A DNA stretch of 43,541 bases, taken from positions 232,356-275,896 of the forward strand of contig MNCI01006092.1 of assembly GCA_015680685.1 (NCBI GenBank), given 5' to 3'. The DNA is from Gnetum montanum. Taxonomy: Eukaryota > Streptophyta > Gnetopsida > Gnetales > Gnetaceae. The notes beneath the pieces were generated by a model. It saw only the letters and a program-made list of their open reading frames with translations. It ran no database searches and had not been told where the DNA came from. The position numbers and the translations under genes were made by a program. This document shows positions 1 through 8,480 of the stretch, one piece after another (positions within the stretch are counted from its first letter, which is position 1; the number at the start of each line of letters is the position of its first letter).

Positions 1-4
1 GCAT

Positions 5-320
5 GGTAGTTTAACGCCTTACCGGGCGTTGAGTGGCAGTTTAACGCCTTACCGGGCGTTGAGTGGTAGTTTAAGGCCTTACCGAGCCGTAAGTGGCAGT
101 TTAAGGAAATGGCAGTTTAAGGCCGTACCGGGCCATAGGTGGATAGGGAAATGGCAGTTTAAGGCCGTACCAGGCCATAACTTGGATGGGGAAATGGCAG
201 TTTAAGGCCATACCGGGCCATAACTTGGATGGGGAAATGGTAGTTTAAGGCCGTACCGGGCCATAACTTGGATGGGGAAATGGTAGTTTAAGGCCGTACC
301 GGGCCAAATGGCGGTTTAAA
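5..320 (+). repeat. Tandem array of hairpin-forming repeat units
   Basis: About ten head-to-tail units start with GGYAGTTTAA. The first three are 30 bp long. Later ones are 43 bp and end in a GGATGGGGAAAT-like tail, and two are truncated. Each unit holds a 6-nt arm, a 6-nt loop ending in CG and a second arm that is a full or partial reverse complement, for example AACGCC, TTACCG, GGCGTT. It lies upstream of the TATA box at 554. Related single units recur at 5539-5706. The units run directly into one another without unique spacers, so this is not a CRISPR array. Confidence 0.85.
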
Positions 321-553
321 CTAGAACGCTCGAAGTAAACGTGTAAAATGGGGTCCATGGAGGAACCAAGACGTAGCAATCTCTATTTTTAATAATTTTT
401 TTATTAGTTTTCTTATATATTATTTATTATTATTATTTTTTTTTATTTTTTTGGTCGAAAAATAAGGAAAAAGGCAAAAAAAAAGGCAAAAAGGCGTAAC
501 GGCGGCGTCAGCGTCAGCGTCAGCGCAACGGAGCGTCAGCGTCAGCAGAATGC
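321..553. other. Gene-free promoter-proximal stretch with T-rich tract and GCGTCA repeats
   Basis: No coding signal is seen. A T-rich low-complexity tract occupies about 383-452. It is followed by A-rich sequence and then by GC-rich hexamer repeats of GCGTCA type at about 506-546. These end a few bases before the TATA box of the plus-strand gene and may be its upstream promoter elements; that role is inferred from position only. Confidence 0.5.
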
Positions 554-561
554 TATATAAA
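554..561 (+). promoter_or_regulatory. TATA box of the plus-strand multi-exon gene
   Basis: TATATAAA is followed by a run of G. It stands about 258 bases upstream of the ATG at 819 and just downstream of GCGTCA repeats. The spacing suits a plant core promoter with a leader of about 230 nt. It is on the strand opposite to the gag-protease gene, so the cargo gene seems to have its own promoter. Confidence 0.6.
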
Positions 562-589
562 GGGGGGGTCCATTTGCTTCTTACTTTGA

Positions 590-1545
590 AAGCGACAGAG
601 TGTAAGCGACAGCGTAAACTGTTAAAGCATAAGCGTAAACTACATTGCCTTAGCGTCAGCGTAAACTTCCTCGTGAGCGTAGATGCCGAAAAATAACCCC
701 AGCATAGACATGCAGCATTAAACCCCAGCGTAGACGCGGAGTGCAAACTTACAAGCGTTAGCGTAAACACTTTCTTCTCTTCATCGTGAACTTGTATCGT
801 CAACGTAAACAGGGGGAGATGGGCAAGGGCAAAGAAGTGGAGGGCCAGGGGAGGAGGGGTCCCGACTTGACCTTCGCGGAGGAGACGGAGGCTATGCTGT
901 AGGGCCTGCCCAAGCCAAGGATCCCATCCTAGCCTGTGATATCGCACAGGTAGGCTCTAATCTTTGCCTCTGATTATTTCTGTGCTTTATCCTTTTATAG
1001 CGTAGATAGTCTTGGAGTATACGCCGAGCGTAGAGGTTTTTTAGGTGTATGGGGTTTTGCGGCGTATACGCTGAGTGTCACTTTGTAGCATAAATTTTTG
1101 TCAGCGTAAACATTTTCCCTGTACTACTATATCAGCGTAAGCCACGACGTCATGAATTTTTTGTGCAGTCTTGTCAGCGTGATTTGTTTGTTTTATCAGC
1201 GTAAACTCTTTACTGTGACGTCGTATACGCTGAAGGTTTATTCGGTGTATACGTTGTTAGTCTGCAGTTATCTTCCAGCGTAAACTTGTTTTTCCCATTT
1301 CTGGCGTAAACTTGTTTATTCTGTGCTGGCGTAGACTGCTTACGCTTAAATCGAGCTGCGGCGTATACGCCGAGGGTTTCATCAGCGTATACGCTGAGCG
1401 TAAGATAGTTAATTTTCGGCGTATACGCTGAGTTAGGCAGCGTATACGCTCAGTGTACAGCGTATATGCCGTGTTCAAGCTGCGTATTACGCTAAGTGTG
1501 GACAGCTTCGCCGACATATACGCTGGTCTACGGGGCGTATACGCT
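590..1545. repeat. Dispersed CAGCGTAAAC / GCGTATACGC repeats (5' leader and intron 1)
   Basis: Dozens of copies of a short motif, CAGCGTAAAC and its palindromic form GCGTATACGC, occur at irregular spacing. Perfect palindromes are at 1062-1071, 1361-1370, 1385-1394, 1419-1428, 1440-1449 and 1535-1544; many near-copies differ by one base. The motif fills the leader before the ATG at 819 and intron 1 of the plus-strand gene. The same motif family fills 9640-11230 at the other end of the unit. The function is unknown; clustered protein-binding sites are one possibility. Confidence 0.8.
819..949 (+). pseudogene. Exon 1 of the FCP1-like gene
   Basis: The ATG at 819 opens a 43-codon exon beginning MGKGKEVEGQ. 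It ends in CACAG before the donor GTAGGC at 950. It leaves two bases of a codon, which join the first base of the exon at 1653 to give an Arg codon and lead straight into the FCP1-like domain. Two TAG stops (starting at 900 and 930) interrupt it. The start was chosen because it is the first ATG after the TATA box whose exon splices in phase to exon 2. Confidence 0.6.
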
Positions 1546-1652
1546 GAATGCAAACAGTTAGTAAAATTTTTCCAGATTTTAAGTGTCAATTTATGATATA
1601 AACTTTCACTTTTTTTCGGGCTAATCTGTCATGGCATCATGATTGTTTACAG
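950..1652 (+). other. Intron 1, filled with GCGTATACGC repeats
   Basis: This is a 703-bp GT-AG intron: donor CAG|GTAGGC at 949/950, acceptor GTTTACAG|G at 1652/1653. It joins two exons in matching phase. All six perfect GCGTATACGC palindromes of the left cluster are inside it, so the repeats could act as an intronic enhancer or silencer; that is speculation from position. Confidence 0.6.
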
Positions 1653-2441
1653 GGACAGCAAACGCTTCCTCATCATTGCTGAACTTGTCGGGGTATTAAC
1701 ATGGGTTGGCCCCGTTGAGGAAGGCAAGGTTCCCCCGGATCTGACCGTGGATGATAATAGGGTTTGGTTCAGGGGAGGCGCGTGTGGATTTCTGTCCTTC
1801 CTATTGGACAATTTCGAGGTGGCTATTTGGTCAAACTTTGACGAGGTGACTACACGGAGTGTGCTTGAGGAGATACTGTCGGGGGCTGCAGAGGATGTAA
1901 TGGTTTTCATACAGGACATTGACGAGGGGCCTCTTGTTAATGAGGATGGTACTACCCGCGGGCCTCGGTCTACATGCCCATTAACGCGTGTGTGGGCACT
2001 ATTGCCGCGAGGGTTAGACTACCTCAAAAATACGTTGTTCATAGCTGCCCGTGCACATACATTATTCCAGAACCCTCCCGGCACAGTGTATCGAGTGGCC
2101 AGGTAGGCATGTTTAAGTGTACTATTTCCTTTCGCTGTTTAGCGTTCGTTTCTTGTTTTGACCTATATTTGCCTACAAGCCAAAGACCAACTCGGATGGG
2201 ACACTTATTGAAGATGAAGGATTAGCCCTTGCTTGCACTGCCCTGGAGGCATTCATGACGGGCCCCACCCTTCGTGGGACCGTACTGGGTCAAACGAAGG
2301 GTTTGATGGTCCATTTTCATAAGCAGTTCTCCAAAGCGTTTGCGATGTGCAAGGCTCGTGGGTGGCTTCATGAAGACTGGACTGAGAACGGGCCAGTCTT
2401 CCCTCATGACCTTGGCAGCACATCTAGATCCGCCACTAACG
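1653..2441 (+). pseudogene. FCP1/NIF-like (HAD) domain, catalytically dead
   Basis: Exon 2 and the next exon match the plan of plant NLI-interacting-factor/FCP1-like phosphatases. A first strand has ELVGVL where the family has DLNGVL-type residues. Then come R-G-G-x-C-G-F-L-x-F-L, F-E-V-A-I-W-S-N, a Leu-rich helix, NTLFI and finally NPPGT. In active members the first motif is DxDx(T/V) and the strand after NTL ends in paired Asp. Here the first Asp is Glu and the paired Asp are Ala-Ala, so phosphatase chemistry is not expected. The exon 2/3 junction is unresolved: the donor at 2103 is canonical, but the matching acceptor appears to be TG (2159-2160). A weaker donor near 2087 with the AG at 2179 also keeps phase. 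The family call rests on remembered motif order. Confidence 0.7.
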
Positions 2442-2530
2442 GTAAATGATAACCTTTCTTAGACATGTTGGTGGGTTTGTCCAATTGTTTTGATTTACGC
2501 TGATACGACCATTTTAAATTGCTTTTACTG

Positions 2531-3571
2531 TTGATGTACCTTCTGGTGAGGATCCGGTGACCACTGGGCAAACAGAGACAACTTTATCGATGAAGTTCGG
2601 AGGGGTGGCTAAGGCCCAGAAGTGGTTGCGTAATCGTGCTCCTCCGTCCCTCGCTCGTTGCCTGGATAATGCCAGCCTCATGGAGCTTTTTATGACCCCG
2701 AGTCCTGATGTTTCCATTGGGGAGATGATTGGGATAGTAGACTCCTTCAATGAGTCTATCTCATACTACAGCACCCGGATTAAGGGTGTGAAGGTAGTTT
2801 TCCATCTGTCGCCCAAGTTCTTTTCAAACCTATTTGGCATGCTTACAGATGGCTTGAATGTAGTACTAGACAGAGCTCATAAGGAGCTCCAAAAGATTTA
2901 GGAGTTAGAAGATTAGCTAGGCGTGGCCAAGGGTGCCAAGGGATTCCCGATGCAGGGGAAGGTAAAAGTTATGGAAGTGAACGAACTATATCCCCTGTTC
3001 AAATCACGGGTATTCCCCAAAACTCTTTCCCAGGTGAGGTGCCTTGGGGTTGAGGCTGTTCGTGTCATGCGAACTATTTTGGAAACAGGCATGCGATATA
3101 ACTGGGCATGATTTTTGTTGTCGGATATGCACAAGGAGATAGTGCGGTTGCACTCGAATGTCGAGGCGTAATCCCATTTCACCTTCGCATTCTTCGCCGG
3201 TTATCTTCGCCATTTCGCCGAGTTCCTGGTAGTCCGCGCAGACAACAAATTTGTTTTGTGGGATCGGGGTCAATTATCCCGCCCGTGGATCAACTACTTG
3301 TTTGAGACAGCTAAATCCCAGGATGCCCCTGAAGGTATTGATGAATCCGCTTCTATCACTACAGGGGGGTCATCTAGCGATTCAATCCACACATGTGATA
3401 GTTTGGGATTGGAGCCAGACGAGGTACCCTACACTGCTAGAAGGGCAGAACGGGTCATCAAGGAGACCATTGGCCAAGCTAAGTCAAAGATAAAGAGGCT
3501 TGAGCGTCCAGCTGAGGAAATCTCCGATGTGAACCAGCCACGCGTGAAGTGGATACGCTTCAAGATGCCTG
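2531..3571 (+). pseudogene. Exon 4 of the FCP1-like gene, unrecognised domain
   Basis: A single frame runs from 2531 to the donor at 3572 with four stops (2899, 2914, 3109, 3169). The phase matches the preceding exon, which ends at 2441 before GTAAATG, but the acceptor reads TTTTACTG instead of an AG. The product has a hydrophobic, Leu/Phe-rich middle part (including FFAGYLRHFAEFLVV) and a charged end. No known domain was recognised. It could be a plant-specific accessory domain of the element or part of the captured gene. Confidence 0.5.
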
Positions 3572-3672
3572 GTAAGTGGACCTCGTCCATTTATCGTTTT
3601 CGTTTTGTTTATAAGTTTTACCTCAATCTCTTACATGTCTTTGATATTTTTTTTGGCCCAATTTTAAAATAG

Positions 3673-5253
3673 TGAGGAAGCAGGCTCTAGAGACTATTAC
3701 TGAGGAGGAGGAGACCAATATGAAGAAAAACAATGAGGAGGAACATGCAGAGAAGAGCCAGGGCAGAGAGACAGAGGAGTTAAAGGAGAAAACCACGGAA
3801 ACTAAGCCATTGGACGACTAGGGCAGTGTCGATCAAGTGTTCCGCAGGTTTCTTCAGGGAGACTTGGATCTGGGTGATCCCCCAGAAGGTGACAAGGATC
3901 ATGGTATGTTTTTCTCTTTATCTCATTTCAATTTCGCTTGTCAATCATCATTTTTGTGGTATATTATTTTTTTTTATGTTTTGCGTTTTTATCTTGTCCA
4001 GATGAAGGTAGCGAGACCAAGACGGTGCATTTGGATGTACCAATGACGACGGTTCCCCCAGAGAGGACCGCTGAGGTTAGTTCATCACGTACCCGTGAGC
4101 CATTTACTTGGTCTGAAATGCCAAGCAAAATGGATTTTGTGGCTGGACTCACAAAAGAAGTCGTTGAATGGATCCAGGAGGCCCACCCTGACATAGGTAT
4201 AAATCATTCAAAGGTTTGGAATTTCACATTTTATTTATATTGTCCTAACATTCATATTTTTCGCGTGGGCAGGTGCTAAATTGAGATGGGATCCCTCTGA
4301 AAGCGTTAGCATAGACAGTTTAACCGCACTTTCCCTAGAAGTGGAACAGGTGCCAAGGCCTGTTTACGATGGAGTTGCGAAAGGCTTTGTGCACAATGCT
4401 AAATCGTTATGGACCTATAGGCGTTCCATTGAGCAATTGTGGCTATAGATTCAAGCAAAAGAAAGGGAAGTCTCTGAGTTGTCGGTGGAACGTGACGATC
4501 TGAAGGCCCGGTACGAGTTCGCCGTTGCTAGGCTAAGCGGTGATCGTTCTTGGAGCACGTCCGAGGTCACATACACAAGATATTGGAATCTACTGAATCG
4601 TCACACATCGTTGACTCAGAGAATGGCAGAGCGCAAAGCCCAAATTGATCCCCTAAATCTTAAATGTCGAGATTGGAAAGCCTTTGCTTCCAAGGTTCGT
4701 AAATGGGGTCAAGATGAGAAAAATCACAAACATTATTACAAGAAGTCGCTAAAAGAGGTGTCTATTGAAAAGCAGCAACTAGAGATGTTTGTGGAGGGTT
4801 TGGGTTTGCGTTCTGATTTCGATACTTTTGCTCAGAATACAACTGTGGAAATGGAGTCGCCTATAAGGGTAATCACAACTACTTCTGGGGAAGTGTCGGT
4901 TGCCGAATTCCCTCTGAAACGTCCTACCTGGTCAGTTGTCGACAAAGGGAAGACTTTGGCGGATGTTGACTTAGGCCTGGATGGGACAGACTGGGCCAGC
5001 ATTTCAGAAGAAGAAATCCTCCGTCTGCTGGAGTTCGGCTTAGGGGGATCTCCTATGGTAAATGTCTTGTCCTTATAAAATTTACTGAATAGTGTTTAAA
5101 ACTTTGACATTCACTTATTCTTATGTTGGTTGTTCTCTTTGGCATTTCTAGGATGAAGGTGGTGATGATGCTCAAGAAGCTGGCCCCAGTGGAATAGGGG
5201 CCTCTGATGCTGGTGGATCCAAAGGGGACGGTCCTCCCGTCCCAGATGCTTAG
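3673..5253 (+). pseudogene. Exons 5-8 of the FCP1-like gene: acidic, coiled-coil-like and Gly/Pro-rich C terminus
   Basis: Exon 5 (3673-3903) is Glu/Lys-rich. Exon 6 (4002-4196) is Ser/Thr-rich and ends with a short helical stretch. Exon 7 (4273-5057) carries many charged heptad-like residues from about 4440 to 4800, suggesting a coiled coil. Exon 8 (5152-5253) is Gly/Asp/Pro-rich and ends at TAG 5251. The three introns between these exons are 98, 76 and 94 nt, all GT-AG, with compatible phases (1, 1, 0). Stops at 3819 (TAG) and 4447 (TAG) break the frame. No family was recognised; oligomerisation by the coiled coil is an inference. Confidence 0.6.
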
Positions 5254-5717
5254 GCTCTCTTTTTTGTGTTTTAAGTTTTTGTTGTTTTTTTTTGGCTCGA
5301 ACTGATACGAGAATCGTAACTTGAAAATTTTGAGATGGAGGAAAATAGTTGATACTTGTAATTGTACAACATTGCATGTAAAAATTTTTTTTATTGATTT
5401 TGACTTTGATTGTAAACACGACGCAGTAATGAAAAATGTTTTTGCTTATTTTTCTATTTTGTTTTAAGTGTAAAGCAGAGATGTGATTGTAAATGCTGAA
5501 CAAAAAGGAGAACCAAGTATGCGCGCATGAACTAGTTTAAGGCCATTTCGGGCCCTAGTCGTAAACAAGAAATATTTTGAATGACACGGGCAGATTTTTT
5601 TTCTATTGGCCGATCATTGTTGATCGTGGCTAGTTTTACGTCTTTGCGGACGTGATAGTTTAATGTCGTTTCGGACATGTTATAGTTTAACGTCATTTCG
5701 GACTAGAAGTGTTGATA
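5254..5717. repeat. Convergent spacer with GTTTAA hairpin units
   Basis: This spacer lies between the ends of the two convergent genes. About 5254-5520 is T-rich and probably holds the 3' UTR of the plus-strand gene. Four hairpin units like those at 5-320 follow: 5539-5556, 5637-5654, 5662-5679 and 5689-5706. Arms differ between units yet mostly stay complementary, for example TACGTC with GACGTG and AATGTC with GACATG. Loops are TTTGCG, GTTTCG or ATTTCG. The last unit is only partly paired. They could serve as a terminator or boundary; that is inference. Confidence 0.65.
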
Positions 5718-6079
5718 TTATTGTAATAGTTTTTTGATTTTCTTATTTTTAATGTTAGGCGATATGTCAACCGGGATGATTCTGTATTCAGCGTCCCCTT
5801 CACTGATTACATTAAATGGTAATTCAGCCCAAGGGACATCTGATGGAATGGCTTCCGTGTCAGTGTTTTTAGCTGTTTCGATAATTGGTAGGGGTTCTGT
5901 GTTATTTTCCATTTGAGACATTGTATGTACAGAGTCAGACGTAGGTGTTTCTATTTTAGGAGGCTCTTGTTCTATGTTCGAAGGTTTACTGCTTACCAAT
6001 GGGTGCTCGTTTTTATCATTTCATTTAGGCTCTTTAAGTTCGACTTCTGATCCTTGGTCCATGTTCACGTGTGATGAGA

Positions 6080-6490
6080 TAATAGGCGTAGCCGCTTCCC
6101 CGTGTATGATGATTTCACTGCCTTCATAAGGAAGATGGATCTCCTGATGTATAGGGGAAGAGACGGCTCTCAATTGGGCCAACCAGGGTCTTCCTAATAT
6201 CAGGTTGAACCCTGACATCTCATCGACTACTAGGAATTCGGCAAATGTAGGGAACTGATCTCCCGCTATGAAATCTAAAGTTATTGTGCCTTTTACCATT
6301 ACGCGTGACCCGCTGAACGATTTTAAACATGTAGTCGCGGTTGGTTTAATTAATTCAGTAAGCCCCAATTGTTCAACAATGGGATATGGCATAACATTTG
6401 TTGCAGCTCCATCGTCTACGTGGACCCTATGTATCTTAAACTGGTTGATACGTATTGTTATGAACATGGGGGCTATTGTTATTTCCCCTA
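6080..6490 (-). pseudogene. Aspartic protease (retropepsin) domain
   Basis: In the open stretch 6980-6021 the active-site region reads VHVDDGAATNVMP (Asp near 6416-6411). It is followed by LGL, a glycine-rich flap region and ILGRPWL before the C-terminal strand, as in Tat-type proteases, where D-(D/G/N)-G-(A/S) is normal. It would cleave the gag-pol precursor. A C-terminal extension of about 90 residues (5999-5718) after a stop at 6019-6021 is not recognised. Confidence 0.85.
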
Positions 6491-7029
6491 TTTTTTCGTC
6501 CACCCTAATGTTGTTGTCATGGAAGCTCAAGGGTTTAGGAGTGGTCCCGTGAGACGAGTACATTACTGCAAGGATGGTAGGTTCGTTCGAGGGCAAGTCC
6601 TCGCTTACCGGGATCGATGTTAACATGCGTACTAGAGCTTCTCGATGTGTTTGGAATGTTAGCACCAAATCGTACAAGCTCAACGAAGTGTTCTTTTGCT
6701 TCAATGCTTGGGTGACTTGTGTCAAGGCCGTTGCTAAATCTTTACTGTTTGGAGCGTTTTTATCAATGATAACTGGGTCCATTGGGCCCAACAGTTTTAT
6801 TTCATGTTTTGTAGATTTGTCATTTTTGTTCGAAGCTGTCGTTTTAAGCGGTTCATGTTTTTCAGATGATTCACCTTCATTTTCCACGTCCAATTGGTTG
6901 TTAGGCGATGACATAGGCACAGAGTTAAGTGGGATGGGCTTAGGTGGCCCCAGAGCTAACCGTTGGCGTTCCTTCTCCACACGTTTATGTGTAAGCCTAT
7001 CTGCTAGACGTTCTCATGTGTGGCGTGGA

Positions 7030-7440
7030 GGTGGGACTGGTCTTGGAGCCTTAGGCAGCCCTGGGATCTGCACCACATACAGAGCTAGGCGGGGTTGCAG
7101 TTGTGCCGTTGGATGTGACTGGTTAGAAGGCTGGCCAAGGACCCTAATGACGTAGGGGCTGGGCTAGCCTAGCGCTCGTGAGATGGAGGTTTGGTAATCA
7201 TTAGGAGTTTCGGGTATCCTAACGACATACAGAGTTGGTTTTGGTTGAGGCTGGACCTCCATTGTTGTGACCGTGGGTGGTACCCGGACTACGAAAGGGG
7301 TAGGCCGAGTATGAGAGGTTGATGCATTCGAGGGGACGACGGGAGGGACACGCACTACATATGGTTTGTCCCGTGTCATGGTGTTAGGCGTGGGCGTGGA
7401 CACAGTGGGGGGAATCTGAACTACGAACGGCCTATTGGGT
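7030..7440 (-). repeat. Pro-rich peptide repeats (YVVR-P type) between gag and protease
   Basis: Six related segments are read on the minus strand: PFVVQIPPT, PYVVRVPPVV, PFVVRVPPTV, LYVVRIPETP, PYVIRVLGQP and LYVVQIPGLP. Each is followed by a Pro/Thr-rich linker. Spacing varies from about 20 to 30 residues. The DNA copies have diverged while the core hydrophobic pattern is kept. Confidence 0.7.
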
Positions 7441-7655
7441 GTTTCCTGTTTATACTAGGGATAGACAGTGTGAATGTTGGATGCTTCGGAACCATCATCA
7501 AGATAGATTGTATTAATGACATATGGCGCCTCTTTGGTGTTCAGGGGGTCTTTGTACACTCCCATAGCTTGATTCTGTAGTTAGATCGGGTTGGCTTCAT
7601 CAAAAGTGATTTGGCCTTCATCGATCATCCGCTGAATATCCTGTTTCAAGGTGAA

Positions 7656-7697
7656 ACAGTAGTCCGTACCGTGTCCGTTTCATTGATGGTAATCGCA
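7656..7697 (-). other. Zinc-knuckle-like motif of gag
   Basis: On the minus strand the frame reads CDYHQ, a TGA stop, then NGHGTDYC, followed by a TLKQDIQ helix. This fits the C-YH-GH-C-LK arrangement of plant Ty3/gypsy gag proteins, with one stop inside the motif. It would bind the element RNA. Confidence 0.65.
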
Positions 7698-8216
7698 AAA
7701 GCGATCCATTCTGAAGCCTTTGGGTATGGGAGGCTCATCCAACGTTGCTAAACTTGGGTTCTGAACAAGTTGGCAGAATCAGTCATGTCTCTGGATGGCC
7801 GCGGGGGACAACTATTTATGTTTCATCAGCCCAACCTTCAGGAGTTGATCGAATAGCTGGGAAGGCTTCATTGGCAGAGGCGTGTATTGCGAGGGTTCTT
7901 TCCTCTCGAAGTTTCGCGTACGGTTCATTGGGTTTTGCAATGAGGATGATTCTCGCGCGGCTGTGGGAGTTAGTTTATTGTACTTAGTAGGGGCTGCAGG
8001 TGGTTTGTTTTGTTGTTGTGCCCCTGCTATCGCCGATATAGTTGCCTTAGCCTTCTCTTTATCTTTTTTGGTGTGTTGATTCTTAAAGGCTAGGTATGCA
8101 GGGTCATGGCTATTTTGGGCCGCTTCTTCTATGTTTTTAATTTGTATAAATGCTTGGTTAAGATCATGCACATTAAGGTAATACAGCTTGGATTTAAAGA
8201 AATCGTTAATAGCTCT

Positions 8217-8480
8217 TTATAGAATAGTAAGCAGGTAGGTCTGGGAGATTGGCTCATGCAGTTCGTTGAGAGCGATGCTCCACCTCTGAATAAATTTCTG
8301 TACAGGTTCAAGCGGTGCTTGCTTAACCTGTATGAGGCTATCCAGGGTGGCCTCGGGTTTCAAGTTGTACTTGAACCGAGTCACGAACTTGTGTAATAAG
8401 TCTTCCAAGGAGAAGATGGAATTCCTTGGCAAGGCCCAATACCAATCAAGTGCCCTCCCTGCGAGGGACATGGGGAACAC
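8217..8480 (-). pseudogene. gag: Gag capsid-like core (Retrotrans_gag type)
   Basis: An 87-residue open segment starts MFPMSLAGRALDWY and continues with LPRNSI, FEDL-like FSLEDLLHKFVTRF and VKQ...EPVQKFIQRW. This is the usual order in plant Ty3/gypsy capsid cores, which build the cytoplasmic virus-like particle. It is followed at 8171-7812 by the linker with YTPLPMKPSQLFDQLL, typical of the Tat branch. Confidence 0.8.

Larger units (their letters stand above)
819..5253 (+). pseudogene. Eight-exon gene with FCP1-like pseudophosphatase domain, antisense to gag-protease
   Basis: The reading frame can be followed through eight exons: 819-949, 1653-2102, about 2161/2180-2441, 2531-3571, 3673-3903, 4002-4196, 4273-5057 and 5152-5253. 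Five introns have GT-AG ends and compatible phases: 950-1652, 3572-3672, 3904-4001, 4197-4272 and 5058-5151. The predicted product is roughly 1,050 residues: a short basic start, an FCP1/NIF-like domain, a long unrecognised region, an acidic Glu-rich linker, a charged coiled-coil-like part and a Gly/Pro-rich tail ending at TAG 5251. At least eight in-frame stops interrupt it (codons starting at 900, 930, 2899, 2914, 3109, 3169, 3819 and 4447), and two acceptors look damaged. It is convergent with the gag-protease gene. It may be a captured host gene or the antisense accessory ORF of a Tat-type element. The exon model is inferred from one sequence only. Confidence 0.65.

Noticed and set aside
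5-320. Possible CRISPR array
   Set aside because: The repeats are contiguous, vary in length and have no unique spacers; the window is plant nuclear DNA.
420-947. Minus-strand frame of 175 codons opposite exon 1 and promoter
   Set aside because: It is driven by low-complexity and repeat sequence; the opposite strand has the TATA box and phase-correct exon.
1-1640. Reading 1-1640 as the partner LTR of 10247-11290
   Set aside because: Apart from the dispersed decamer motif, no shared colinear sequence is seen; the TATA surroundings differ and are on opposite strands.
5111-5503. Minus-strand frame opposite exon 8
   Set aside because: It lies over T-rich 3' UTR sequence and has Lys-rich low-complexity composition with no family match.
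6574-7155. Plus-strand frame of 193 codons
   Set aside because: It is a shadow of the minus-strand gag-protease gene, whose protease domain is recognisable.
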